Origin: JACRPI01 sp964385055
GTDB lineage: Archaea > Nanobdellota > Nanobdellia > Woesearchaeales > DSVV01
Length of the DNA stretch: 25,506 bases
Assembly (NCBI GenBank): GCA_964385055.1
Contig: CAYLMH010000020.1
Coordinates: 1-25,506, forward strand
Reading direction: 5' to 3'
The number at the start of each line of letters is the position of its first letter. Position 1 is the stretch's first letter. The notes under the pieces were generated by a model. It was not told the origin of the DNA. It made no database searches and saw only the letters and a program-made list of their open reading frames with translations. Position numbers and translations under genes: made by a program. This document shows, piece by piece, positions 6,379 through 14,100 of this stretch.

Positions 6379-8853
6379 ATGCGCATCAAATCTCTCAAAC
6401 TCCAAAACATTCGTTCCTATGTCGAAGAGACGATTTCTTTCTGCGAAGGGTCACAACTCCTTGCAGGAGACATTGGCGCAGGAAAATCCACTGTGCTTCT
6501 CGCAATAGAATACGCACTTTTTGGAACAAAACGCGGGGAGTTGGAAACAACATCGCTGCTCAGAAATGGAAGCCACGCGGGAAGAATTGAACTGACCTTT
6601 GACCTTCATGGAAAAGACGTTGTGGTGGGGAGAACACTCAAACGAACAGCACAATCAGTCAAACAAGAAGCAGGCTATCTTATGCTGAACAACAGCAGAA
6701 TTGACGCAACGCCCGTCGAACTGCGCGCGCGAATTATTGAATTATTGGGATATCCCAAAGAAGCGCAGGCAGTCACGAAAGACTTGATTTACCGCTACAC
6801 TGTTTTTACTCCTCAAGAAAATATGCGCCAGATTATTTATGATGACAAAGAAATTCGCATGAACACTTTACGAAAAGTGTTCAACATTGACAAGTACAAG
6901 AAAATAAAAGAAAACGCACAGTTTATCGCAAAAGAATTACGCGCGCAAAAGCGGGCGCTCGAAGAAACTATCACCTATATTCCTGCACTTGAAACGCAAA
7001 AGAAGAAAACAAGTGAAGAAAAAGAAAAGAAAGCACAGGAGCTTGCTGCGCAGGAACTGATTTTAAAAGAAGAGCAGAAGAAAAAAATACAGAAAGAAGA
7101 AGAACTTGCACAACTCGATGTAGTATTGACCGAATATAGAAAGAAGAAAGAACAGCACGCTGTTCTTTTGATGCAGCAGAAAACAAAACAAGCGCTTTTT
7201 GCGCAGACTAAACAAAAAGAAACGCTTCTTATTCAGAACATAGAACAGCTTCATCTATCACAGCCTCTTGTTGAAATGAGACCAACAGAAAAAACTATTT
7301 CTGCATTAGAGCAAGAAAAAGAAATTACAGCAAAGGAAATAGGCGATATTGAGCAGCAGTACGCACTTCTTTTACAACAGGAGAAAAATTGGACTACACA
7401 AATAGAACACCTTGGACAAGAGATCAAATCCATAAAAGAAGCAATTGCTCACAAGGAATCATACGCACAGCAACTCCTCCATCTCGATACTGAAATTGCT
7501 GGAAAAGATGCTGCTGAAAAAATACTTGCTACCCTAGAACAAGAGAATATTGTCCTTAACAAAGAAGAAGCGTCCCTTGTTGTCGCACAAAAAAACGCGG
7601 AACAGATTCTCGCAAGAATACCTTCTCTGCAGACATGCACGCTTTGTTTGCAGGATGTGGTGCATGAGCACAAAGAGAAAATTTCTGACGCACAAAAAAT
7701 AATTCTGATTGATGTGATGACAGAACTTCTTGTTTTGGAGCAAAAAAAACAACGCATACAAATGAGAATAGAAGAGCAAAAGAAAATACTGCATTCGATT
7801 GTTCTTGCTGAAAAAAAGAAAGCAGTTTTACAGATGATGGTACAGGAAATACTTCTCAAAGAGAAAGCACTACTCGAGAAACAGAGTGTACTCCTTTCTT
7901 TTGAAGAACAAAAAAAACAAAGCGAAGAGAAGAAGAGCGCGTTGGATAGATTTCCTTTGAAGGAGAAGAAGGAAGAAGTGACAAAAATTAGAAAAGTACT
8001 GGAAGACCTCAGATTCTGGGAAAAGAGCGTGGAATATCAGAAAAACCATCTGCAAAAGATTGCTGAAAAAGAAGAACTGCTTGTTGCAGTGAAAAAAGAA
8101 TGCGCAGAACTGGAAAATGAACTTGGACAACTGAAGAAAGAACTTGATCAGTATGAAAATATGTCTGATCAATCTACAAAACACGAACAGCACGTTCTCA
8201 CGAAAAAACAAGAATATGAAGCTGTTCGCGAACAAGAGAAGCTGGTAGAAATGAACTGTGTCGCACGACAAAAAGAATTTTTTTATTTAAATGAACAAAT
8301 TGCACAACAGGACGCAGTACTGCAGCAGAAATATGCAACACTAGAAAAAGTGCGGAAAATACAAACCTATCACCAATGGCTTGATGAATTCTTTGTGCCA
8401 CTTGTTTCTACAATGGAAAAACATGTTTTGTTGCAAGTGCACGCATCTTTTAACGCAGTGTTCACGCAATGGTTTAGCATGCTTATTGGTGTAGGGCTGA
8501 CTGCGCGACTCGATGAAGAGTTTACTCCTATTATTGAGCAGAACGGCTATGACACTGATGTCCTTGATTTAAGTGGCGGTGAGAAAACCGCTGTCGCGCT
8601 CGCGTATCGACTTGCGCTCAACAAGGTGATCAATGATTTCATTAGCACGATTCACACAAAAGATCTTCTTATTTTAGATGAACCTACTGATGGGTTTAGC
8701 GCTGAACAGCTCGATAAAATGCGCGATGTGCTTGAAGAATTGCAGATTGCGCAACTTATTGTCGTGAGTCATGAAGCAAAGATAGAAAGTTTTGTGGACA
8801 AGATTGTGCGGATTGAGAAACAGGGCCATGTGAGTAGAGTGCTTGAGGGTTGA
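6379..8853 (+). CDS. rad50: DNA double-strand break repair ATPase Rad50
   Basis: An 824-aa SMC-like ATPase. From the ATG at 6379 it begins MRIKSLKLQNIRSY, the canonical Rad50 N-terminus; an earlier in-frame ATG at 6340 adds an unlikely extension. It has Walker A GDIGAGKST (30-38), a Q-loop region TVFTPQEN, long lysine/glutamate-rich coiled coils on either side of a zinc-hook CTLC (420-423), the ABC signature LSGGEKTA (731-738) and Walker B LLILDEP (763-769). The size and order are those of archaeal Rad50. Two Rad50 join through the hook and clamp Mre11 to process DNA ends. Archaeal rad50 usually sits with mre11, herA and nurA; none of these is in this window, so mre11 must be elsewhere or absent. 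Confidence 0.92.
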   Translation: MRIKSLKLQNIRSYVEETISFCEGSQLLAGDIGAGKSTVLLAIEYALFGTKRGELETTSLLRNGSHAGRIELTFDLHGKDVVVGRTLKRTAQSVKQEAGYLMLNNSRIDATPVELRARIIELLGYPKEAQAVTKDLIYRYTVFTPQENMRQIIYDDKEIRMNTLRKVFNIDKYKKIKENAQFIAKELRAQKRALEETITYIPALETQKKKTSEEKEKKAQELAAQELILKEEQKKKIQKEEELAQLDVVLTEYRKKKEQHAVLLMQQKTKQALFAQTKQKETLLIQNIEQLHLSQPLVEMRPTEKTISALEQEKEITAKEIGDIEQQYALLLQQEKNWTTQIEHLGQEIKSIKEAIAHKESYAQQLLHLDTEIAGKDAAEKILATLEQENIVLNKEEASLVVAQKNAEQILARIPSLQTCTLCLQDVVHEHKEKISDAQKIILIDVMTELLVLEQKKQRIQMRIEEQKKILHSIVLAEKKKAVLQMMVQEILLKEKALLEKQSVLLSFEEQKKQSEEKKSALDRFPLKEKKEEVTKIRKVLEDLRFWEKSVEYQKNHLQKIAEKEELLVAVKKECAELENELGQLKKELDQYENMSDQSTKHEQHVLTKKQEYEAVREQEKLVEMNCVARQKEFFYLNEQIAQQDAVLQQKYATLEKVRKIQTYHQWLDEFFVPLVSTMEKHVLLQVHASFNAVFTQWFSMLIGVGLTARLDEEFTPIIEQNGYDTDVLDLSGGEKTAVALAYRLALNKVINDFISTIHTKDLLILDEPTDGFSAEQLDKMRDVLEELQIAQLIVVSHEAKIESFVDKIVRIEKQGHVSRVLEG

Positions 8854-8869
8854 TAGAGAAAAATTATGT

Positions 8870-9931
8870 TTATTTTTCTTCTGCCAATATTTTTTTTAAT
8901 TTTTCAATGACCTGCACTTGCGCAGGATCAACACCCATCTTTTGCGCGTAGTAATAACTTGCCCAATCGCCAATACAGACTGCGGAAAATAATCGCGCAA
9001 GATACGACGGACCTTTTATGACAATTTCTGTTGTGGTGTATTCGTATTCCTTCACAATCTGTTTTGTCGCGGAGATTCTCTGTCTATGGTGTTTTGCTTC
9101 TTCTTCATCTGCAATAAACAGGATGTGGAAATTTCCCTGTTTGGTGACATAGCCATTAATTTCGTTATGATTAAGTTCTGGGAGTTCGTTATAAAATGCA
9201 TGGATCTTCGCGTTTTCATTAAAACAAATTTTCCAACGCTGACTCACTCCTCCTAGTTTTGGTGTTGTATAGATAATAGGAATTTTGTTCTCCATTTTTT
9301 CCGCGATTTGTTTTCCCATCTGTTCGAAGATAGGTTTATGAAGCATACGAATTGTTTCTGCTACTATCTGTTCATGCTTCTCTATGACTCCTGAATTCTG
9401 CAGGATTTTGAGAATAGCTCCAAACATGTGATACACTGTATGCCGTGGTTGATACCCTTTTGGCAAAAGGATTGTTGGAGTTCCATTTTTCTCCGCAAAT
9501 TCTTTTATTTTTCCCCCAGATGTAATGACCATAAACTGGTACCCTTCTCTATATGCCTGCCTATACGCTTCCAATGTTTCTGCTGTATTCCCACTATAAG
9601 AAATTATAATGAGAAATCCTTTTTTTGAGATGTAAGAAGGGATTTTGTAGTCTCGCACGAGATTGATTTGTTTTTTGCAATCAATATTGTCTAAGTATGT
9701 TTTGAGAAGGAATGCTGCGTTTAAAGAACCACCCATGCCGACAAACGTGATATGCTGCGCATTTGCAGCATCTGGAATGATTGTTTTTTCTGCGAGCGCA
9801 ATGCCTTCTTCAATGTGTTCAGGAGTATTGAGAAAGACTTGATGGATGTCTGTAAACTGTGGTTCTTCTATTCTCTTTTCTGTTCCTGTTATCGAGGTCA
9901 TTACTTGTTTGAGTTTATCTGTAAAAGACAT
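8870..9931 (-). CDS. Bifunctional phosphoglucose/phosphomannose isomerase
   Basis: A 353-aa SIS-domain enzyme. It has the first sugar-phosphate loop GMGGS (about 65-69), the second SYSGNTAETL (about 112-121), the catalytic-region NELPELNHNEI typical of the archaeal PGI/PMI family, and the closing DPAQVQVIEKLKKIL. The family interconverts glucose-6-P, fructose-6-P and mannose-6-P, feeding glycolysis/gluconeogenesis and the mannose donors needed for glycosylation. A TATA (minus strand, 9954-9962) lies 23-31 bases before the ATG. It converges on rad50 with a 16-base gap. Functionally it pairs with the ROK kinase and the mannosyltransferase-like genes in this window. Confidence 0.88.
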   Translation of the reverse strand: MSFTDKLKQVMTSITGTEKRIEEPQFTDIHQVFLNTPEHIEEGIALAEKTIIPDAANAQHITFVGMGGSLNAAFLLKTYLDNIDCKKQINLVRDYKIPSYISKKGFLIIISYSGNTAETLEAYRQAYREGYQFMVITSGGKIKEFAEKNGTPTILLPKGYQPRHTVYHMFGAILKILQNSGVIEKHEQIVAETIRMLHKPIFEQMGKQIAEKMENKIPIIYTTPKLGGVSQRWKICFNENAKIHAFYNELPELNHNEINGYVTKQGNFHILFIADEEEAKHHRQRISATKQIVKEYEYTTTEIVIKGPSYLARLFSAVCIGDWASYYYAQKMGVDPAQVQVIEKLKKILAEEK

Positions 9932-9983
9932 GACAGAAGAAAAAAGTGCGGGGTTTATATTGTTTATTGAAAGAGCTGAGTAA

Positions 9984-10352
9984 TTAGATGATTTGCGCCT
10001 TTTTCAGTCCGCGAAAGTCATTGTCCAAAGAGAGTAATGTTGCGTTTTTCAAAAGCGCTGTCGCATAAATCAACGCATCCACTGCACCAAGATTATTCTC
10101 AAGAGAAAGAGCAACAGCTGCATCTGCAATTTCTGCAGTGACATCACAGATGAGAGATCTTTTTTTCAAAAAAGTCATACAACTCATAATCCTATGCTGC
10201 TCTATCTTCTCTTTCCAGAGTTTTTTGTGGATTTCAAAAACGGAGAGAGCAGAAAGATACAAAATTTCGTTTGAATCAATAATCTCTCTATGATTTCCAT
10301 TGAAAAAATAAGAAAGCCAAACAGAGGAGTCTATTAATTTAGAATCTGTCAT
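9984..10352 (-). CDS. vapC: PIN-domain ribonuclease toxin (VapC family)
   Basis: A 122-aa PIN-domain protein with the acidic residues of the active site: Asp8 (LIDSSVW), Glu40 (SVFEIHKK), Asp92 (AVDALIYATA) and Asp110/Asp112 (LDNDFRGL). VapC toxins cleave tRNA or rRNA with Mg2+. It overlaps the upstream antitoxin-like gene by 14 bases, the usual VapBC arrangement, and is translated from that operon. Length and motif spacing are normal, so the toxin appears intact. Confidence 0.88.
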   Translation of the reverse strand: MTDSKLIDSSVWLSYFFNGNHREIIDSNEILYLSALSVFEIHKKLWKEKIEQHRIMSCMTFLKKRSLICDVTAEIADAAVALSLENNLGAVDALIYATALLKNATLLSLDNDFRGLKKAQII

Positions 10353-10542
10353 CTTTGTCCCTCAACCCTGAAAGAATTTGTGTTCTTGATCTTTTTCCGA
10401 GAAACCCTGCCAGTGACGGTGACTTTGACTTTTGCATGACGAGTTTCTGTATTGCTTCATCATAGGAATGCGCTGTTGTTTCCTGCTTTACTTTTCTTAA
10501 CAGCTGCAATGTTTTGTCTGTTACTTGAATTGTTGTGAGCAT
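10339..10542 (-). CDS. vapB: VapB-type antitoxin
   Basis: A 67-aa protein from the ATG at 10542. A longer frame upstream is ruled out by the TATA box at 10561-10570 inside it. The N-terminus MLTTIQVTDKTLQLLRKVK looks like an archaeal VapB ribbon-helix-helix DNA-binding domain: a strand followed by two helices (HSYDEAIQKLV). The C-terminal part (SLAGFLGKRSRTQI and onward) would wrap the toxin. It directly precedes and overlaps vapC, and the pair should autoregulate through the imperfect inverted repeat at 10543-10565. Confidence 0.8.
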   Translation of the reverse strand: MLTTIQVTDKTLQLLRKVKQETTAHSYDEAIQKLVMQKSKSPSLAGFLGKRSRTQILSGLRDKDDRF

Positions 10543-10570
10543 ATAACTATATAGCCATAGGTTATATAAA
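10543..10570 (-). promoter_or_regulatory. vapBC promoter with candidate operator
   Basis: A minus-strand TATA box (10561-10570, TTTATATAAC) sits 19-28 bases before the vapB ATG, predicting leaderless mRNA. An imperfect inverted repeat ATAACTAT (10543-10550)/ATAGGTTAT (10557-10565) fills the space between TATA and start, where VapB or VapBC would block transcription. Confidence 0.5.
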
Positions 10571-10585
10571 AATGTTTTGGTAAGA

Positions 10586-11329
10586 TTATGTAAAATCAAC
10601 TAATAATGGAGCATGATCTGAAACTGCAACTGGTAAGACTTTGAAATCTCCCACATTTATGTCTGAAGAAACAAGCACATAATCTGCAAACAATGGTTCA
10701 GTTCGATATCCTCTATATAACGAAGTTCTCGTTGAAGTAACACCATACTCTCTTACTAAATTTCTCATTCCTTGTTCCATTATGCTTAAGCTTTCTGTCT
10801 CCGGAAGAAGATTAAAATCACCACAAAGTATTTTTGAACCTTGCTGCTGAGAAAGATATGCCTCTACCTTTCTTGCCATCTCTATTCTCTCAGGAGTATC
10901 TATTTTACCCCTTTTGTCCCATAATCCATGAAGATTAGCGATTGTATATGTTTTACCTTGATATTTTACTTTGACGTACTGCAATGCCTTCCCAAGAGTG
11001 TTACTATCATCAGGAATATATGCATTTTTCCAGCGGTAGACAAAGAAATCTCCATGCTCTTCTACTCCTATTGTTTCTCTTACAAATATTGCAAGTCCAT
11101 GATCTCCTTCTTCTGGGATTGAAATAAATCCCCTAAAACCTATAAGCATTGCTTTAAGATGAGAAAAAAGATGTGGATTACTGCCATGCATTATAGGTCG
11201 TTGTGTCGTTCCATTATGGAATACTTCCTGAAAACAGAAAACGTCTGTATCTGATGCTTGTTCTGCTACAAATGTTGCAAGAGGTTCAGCTATTTTTCCT
11301 CCCCACACGTTTAATGTGATGAGTTTCAT
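10586..11329 (-). CDS. Endonuclease/exonuclease/phosphatase (EEP) family hydrolase
   Basis: A 247-aa single-domain EEP protein. It has Asn7 (TLNVWGG), metal-binding Glu35 (CFQEVF), His134 (ANLHGLW), Asp171 and Asn173 (CGDFNLLP), Asp216 (ADYVLVS) and the catalytic Asp238-His239 (VSDHAPL). All key residues of the fold are present. The family includes AP endonucleases, sphingomyelinases and phosphoinositide phosphatases. There is no signal peptide or extra domain, so substrate (DNA, RNA or lipid headgroup) cannot be decided. The start is supported by the TATA at 11351-11361. It ends 43 bases before vapB. Confidence 0.82.
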   Translation of the reverse strand: MKLITLNVWGGKIAEPLATFVAEQASDTDVFCFQEVFHNGTTQRPIMHGSNPHLFSHLKAMLIGFRGFISIPEEGDHGLAIFVRETIGVEEHGDFFVYRWKNAYIPDDSNTLGKALQYVKVKYQGKTYTIANLHGLWDKRGKIDTPERIEMARKVEAYLSQQQGSKILCGDFNLLPETESLSIMEQGMRNLVREYGVTSTRTSLYRGYRTEPLFADYVLVSSDINVGDFKVLPVAVSDHAPLLVDFT

Positions 11330-11350
11330 CTTCCTGAGAATATCACAAAT

Positions 11351-11361
11351 ATTTATAAATA
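11351..11361. promoter_or_regulatory. Symmetric TATA box between EEP hydrolase and L15e genes
   Basis: ATTTATAAATA contains a perfect 10-bp palindrome. It lies 22-32 bases before the minus-strand ATG at 11329 (leaderless) and could equally fire plus-strand transcription from near 11385, giving the L15e gene a leader of about 60 nt. Confidence 0.45.
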
Positions 11362-11403
11362 AGACGATTTTCTAAACCATTAGTCAGAGATGTGGGGGAA
11401 CAC

Positions 11404-11437
11404 GACACGTGTCCTGAATCTGCAAATAGATCGGTGA
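11404..11437 (+). promoter_or_regulatory. L15e leader: palindrome and ribosome-binding site
   Basis: The leader holds the perfect palindrome GACACGTGTC (11404-11413), which can also form part of a hairpin with upstream GGAACAC, and a GGTGA Shine-Dalgarno (11433-11437) six bases before the ATG. The combination could allow autogenous control, as is common for ribosomal protein genes. That is inference only. Confidence 0.4.
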
Positions 11438-11443
11438 AATAAA

Positions 11444-12043
11444 ATGGGTATGTACAAATATATACAAAAGGCTTGGAAAAAGCCAAAAGAAACATTAGGC
11501 GACTTATGGTACGCAAGACTTGTCCAATGGAGACAGGAACCACCAACAGTACGCATTGAACATCCTACTCGAATTGATCGCGCGCGAGCGCTTGGCTTTA
11601 AAGCAAAGCCTGGAATTTTTATTGTTCGACAACGCATGGAACGTGGTGGCCACGTTCGTGAACGAATCCAAGGTGGACGAGTTCCACGAAAATTCGGGGT
11701 TCGCATGAATCTTGAACAGAGCTATCAGTGGATTTGTGAACAACGCGCAGCACGGGCATATCCAAACTGCGAAGTTCTCAACAGTTATTGGGTTGCAAAA
11801 GATGGAACCAATTACTGGTATGAAGTTATTATGGTTGACAAAGCGCATCCTGCAATACTTGCAGATCCTTCACTTAGCTGGCTTGCAAAACCTGCAAACA
11901 GACGACGTGTTTTCAGAGGATTAACAGGAGCAGGAAAAACATCACGCGGCTTACGCAATAAAGGCTTAGGCGCAGAAAAAGCACGTCCAAGCAAAGCAAA
12001 AGCAGCAAATTCAAAGAAGCGCAAATTTGGCTTTGGCGCTTAA
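11444..12043 (+). CDS. rpl15e: Large-subunit ribosomal protein L15e
   Basis: A 199-aa basic protein clearly of the eL15 family found only in archaea and eukaryotes. The N-terminus MGMYKYIQKAWKKPKE, the central RIDRARALGFKAKPGI and IQGGRVPRKFGVR, and the late RRVFRGLTGAGKTSRGLRNKG blocks all match the family, with a Lys/Arg-rich C-terminal tail. It binds 23S rRNA. It is the clearest lineage marker in the window. GGTGA lies six bases before the first ATG, favouring it over the ATG two codons later. It appears to be transcribed alone, ending at a T-tract. Confidence 0.95.
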   Translation: MGMYKYIQKAWKKPKETLGDLWYARLVQWRQEPPTVRIEHPTRIDRARALGFKAKPGIFIVRQRMERGGHVRERIQGGRVPRKFGVRMNLEQSYQWICEQRAARAYPNCEVLNSYWVAKDGTNYWYEVIMVDKAHPAILADPSLSWLAKPANRRRVFRGLTGAGKTSRGLRNKGLGAEKARPSKAKAANSKKRKFGFGA

Positions 12044-12070
12044 TTTTTTTGTTTTTTCTTTTGCTTTTTT
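12044..12070 (+). terminator. T-tract terminator after L15e
   Basis: Runs of seven, six and six T separated by short interruptions begin immediately at the L15e stop codon. This is a typical archaeal U-tract terminator for a highly expressed gene. Confidence 0.6.
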
Positions 12071-12196
12071 ATATTTCTTGAATCGTTTTCTATTTCATTA
12101 ATGATTTATTTAATAAAGAGATGAATTGTGAAGAAGGACTTTGCAGAGCGATTCAGTTTAATTATAGGTGTGTGTTTTGATTTTCTAATGAAACAT

Positions 12197-13492
12197 TCAA
12201 TACCTTGGGATAGTCCGTACTCTTTGCTCAAGAATTGCTGCTATATATGGTCTTGCTTCTGCGATTTCGCGAAGTCTGTGATACTGATAGAGAAGGAGAT
12301 TTTCTTTTTTGTATTCTTCAACGCGTTCTGGTTCACGAAGCGCACGCTCTCTGTTAACTCTTATATCTCCATTTGTATTGACTGTAATATACTTCTCTGC
12401 TTCAAGCCTTTCAATAATACCTTCTACGCGCTGATGAACTTTATCGAAGTCTGACAACGCAGGATCAACAAAAACCTTCGAATCTCTGAATACATCTACT
12501 AAGCTCCCAACGACAAACGCAAGCCCAAACTTGTTTAATAAATATTTTCTACCTATCTGATCGTACAATACTGCTGCAACCAGTTGCGTCGCAGTAATCG
12601 TGCTCAAGTCAAGAAACTCTTCTCGAATTCGTCCATTAAACGCAGCCATATCTCGTTTTCGATAATCGTCAGAAGCTTCTTGCTCCTGTATAGGAACTGC
12701 TTCATGCTTATAGGGAACTCCAAATCTGATAAAGACATGCGTCCTTTTTCCTGCAAAATAATCATACGTGTTTCCAAACGGAATACACCACGGCTTGATT
12801 TCTGTGCCTGTCGCATAGGTGTACGCACCACTTCGGATTTTTGCAATTCTTCCATCTGTTTTTGATGTTCCTTCTGGCATCATCGCAATGTTTATGCCTT
12901 TTGTATATGCGCGAACAACTTGTTCCAGCGATGCTCTATTATGCTCCTGCATTTTTTGGAGTTCTTCTGCACTTGGATCTTTGACTGTCCATGTTCGATA
13001 GACTGGAAAAAATAATAATCCTAATAATGCATTAATCACGCCATCTCCTACAGCACTTACTGTTGGGTGCTTGGGAAGTAATTCCTTGATGTAATCATTT
13101 CTGGAGGGTCCTGTAAACAGAATTGGTTCTGGAAACATACTCCAAATTGGAGGAAGATTAACAAAGTCATCCCACGCCACATGCTGCCCAAGGAATAAAT
13201 ATGGACCTGGCATTCTGAAGCGTCGTTTTCCATTCTCGTCTGTTATTGCAAGATTTTCTTCTATGCCATCCACATAAAAGCGCTCTGTGCGAACGTGTTG
13301 CACTGCTGTTATGCAGGAAACAAATGTTTGTAACAACCCTAACCTCGCGCCATATTCTAGGGGAGATATTGAAGGTATCACTAGAGATTGTCGTTCGTCT
13401 ACCATACTCTGAAGAGAATGAGCTTTGTTTTTAAAGCTTCGGCGTAATAATGTAGAAAAAGACTTTTTCTCATCAAATAAAGTGCTTTTCAC
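12197..13492 (-). CDS. LPLAT-like acyltransferase
   Basis: A 431-aa protein with acyltransferase motifs of the PlsB/PlsC superfamily. The catalytic HVAWDD (H104-x4-D109) is followed about 100 residues later by AMMPEGTSKTDGRIAKIRSG, matching the phosphate-binding FPEG(T/S) block and its basic residues. The hydrophobic stretch ALLGLLFFPVY (about 155-165) may contact the membrane. In bacteria such enzymes acylate glycerol-3-phosphate or lysolipids; in an archaeon the acceptor is unclear. The C-terminal 150 residues are not recognised and include a helical region possibly reading as a winged helix. The start is uncertain: the frame opens with GTG at 13492, with a TATA-like TTTAAATA (13509-13516) only 17-24 bases upstream. 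Confidence 0.75.
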   Translation of the reverse strand: MKSTLFDEKKSFSTLLRRSFKNKAHSLQSMVDERQSLVIPSISPLEYGARLGLLQTFVSCITAVQHVRTERFYVDGIEENLAITDENGKRRFRMPGPYLFLGQHVAWDDFVNLPPIWSMFPEPILFTGPSRNDYIKELLPKHPTVSAVGDGVINALLGLLFFPVYRTWTVKDPSAEELQKMQEHNRASLEQVVRAYTKGINIAMMPEGTSKTDGRIAKIRSGAYTYATGTEIKPWCIPFGNTYDYFAGKRTHVFIRFGVPYKHEAVPIQEQEASDDYRKRDMAAFNGRIREEFLDLSTITATQLVAAVLYDQIGRKYLLNKFGLAFVVGSLVDVFRDSKVFVDPALSDFDKVHQRVEGIIERLEAEKYITVNTNGDIRVNRERALREPERVEEYKKENLLLYQYHRLREIAEARPYIAAILEQRVRTIPRY

Positions 13493-13508
13493 TAATTATG
13501 TCAAACGG

Positions 13509-13516
13509 TTTAAATA
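13509..13516. promoter_or_regulatory. TATA box between acyltransferase and exported-protein genes
   Basis: TTTAAATA lies 24-31 bases before the plus-strand ATG at 13540. On the minus strand it is the only clear TATA for the acyltransferase gene but is rather close to that gene's GTG. Confidence 0.45.
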
Positions 13517-13539
13517 GGGATTTTTGAATCAGGGGTGCG

Positions 13540-14100
13540 ATGAAACATCCTTTGGTTGCAGTAGGTATAGTTGGGGCATTTGTTGGTATTACCTCCCTCA
13601 ATGATCTTGACGTAGAAGAAATGCTCGAGACCTATCATCCGCACTGGCCCCATCTTGGCAAAAATATGGATGATTACAACCTGTATTTAGAGGAGCATGG
13701 TGCGTTTGTTCCTGAGAGGGAACTTCGCATGCTTCGTTCTTATAAAAATGGTGAACCATATACTGTCGAATTTGTACAGCCTGATGGTGTACGAACATTT
13801 GAGTATACTGGTGCCAATACCTTTGCATTATACATCCCCGATACTGCTCTCGGAAGCTCATTTACTTCTTATACTGGAAGCGCATACGGAGCAGGAGAAA
13901 GATCTGCAACCTGCATAAAAGATGATCGTGGCTTTGTTTGTGAACCTTCTCGCGTCTTTGGCACGCTCTGTGATATTTCTTTTCTTCAAGGCGATGATGC
14001 TTTTACTTCTTATCCAGAAGATTGTGGTAAACAAAGAACATACGCCATAGAAATACATCATGTTTATACTGCTTTACAAAACAACCCACTCAACCATTAG
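13540..14100 (+). CDS. Small exported or membrane-anchored protein, unknown function
   Basis: A 186-aa protein beginning MKHPLVAVGIVGAFVGITSL, a lysine-histidine start followed by a hydrophobic stretch that looks like a signal peptide or single anchor. The remainder is soluble, acidic and aromatic-rich, with four cysteines after residue 120 (ATCIKDD, FVCEPS, TLCDIS, EDCGKQ) that could form two disulfides outside the cell. No family is recognised. The ATG is supported by TATA spacing; a GGGGTG only two bases before it is too close to be an effective ribosome-binding site. The stop overlaps that of the convergent membrane protein gene. Confidence 0.65.
   Translation: MKHPLVAVGIVGAFVGITSLNDLDVEEMLETYHPHWPHLGKNMDDYNLYLEEHGAFVPERELRMLRSYKNGEPYTVEFVQPDGVRTFEYTGANTFALYIPDTALGSSFTSYTGSAYGAGERSATCIKDDRGFVCEPSRVFGTLCDISFLQGDDAFTSYPEDCGKQRTYAIEIHHVYTALQNNPLNH

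Noticed and set aside
7449..7859. Antisense cysteine-rich frames within rad50
   Set aside because: They are mirror frames of the lysine/glutamate-rich coiled-coil codons, with no start signals.
12128..12454. Plus-strand frame of 108 codons with a GTG start
   Set aside because: More than two thirds lies antisense to the acyltransferase gene, and there is no promoter or ribosome-binding site before it.
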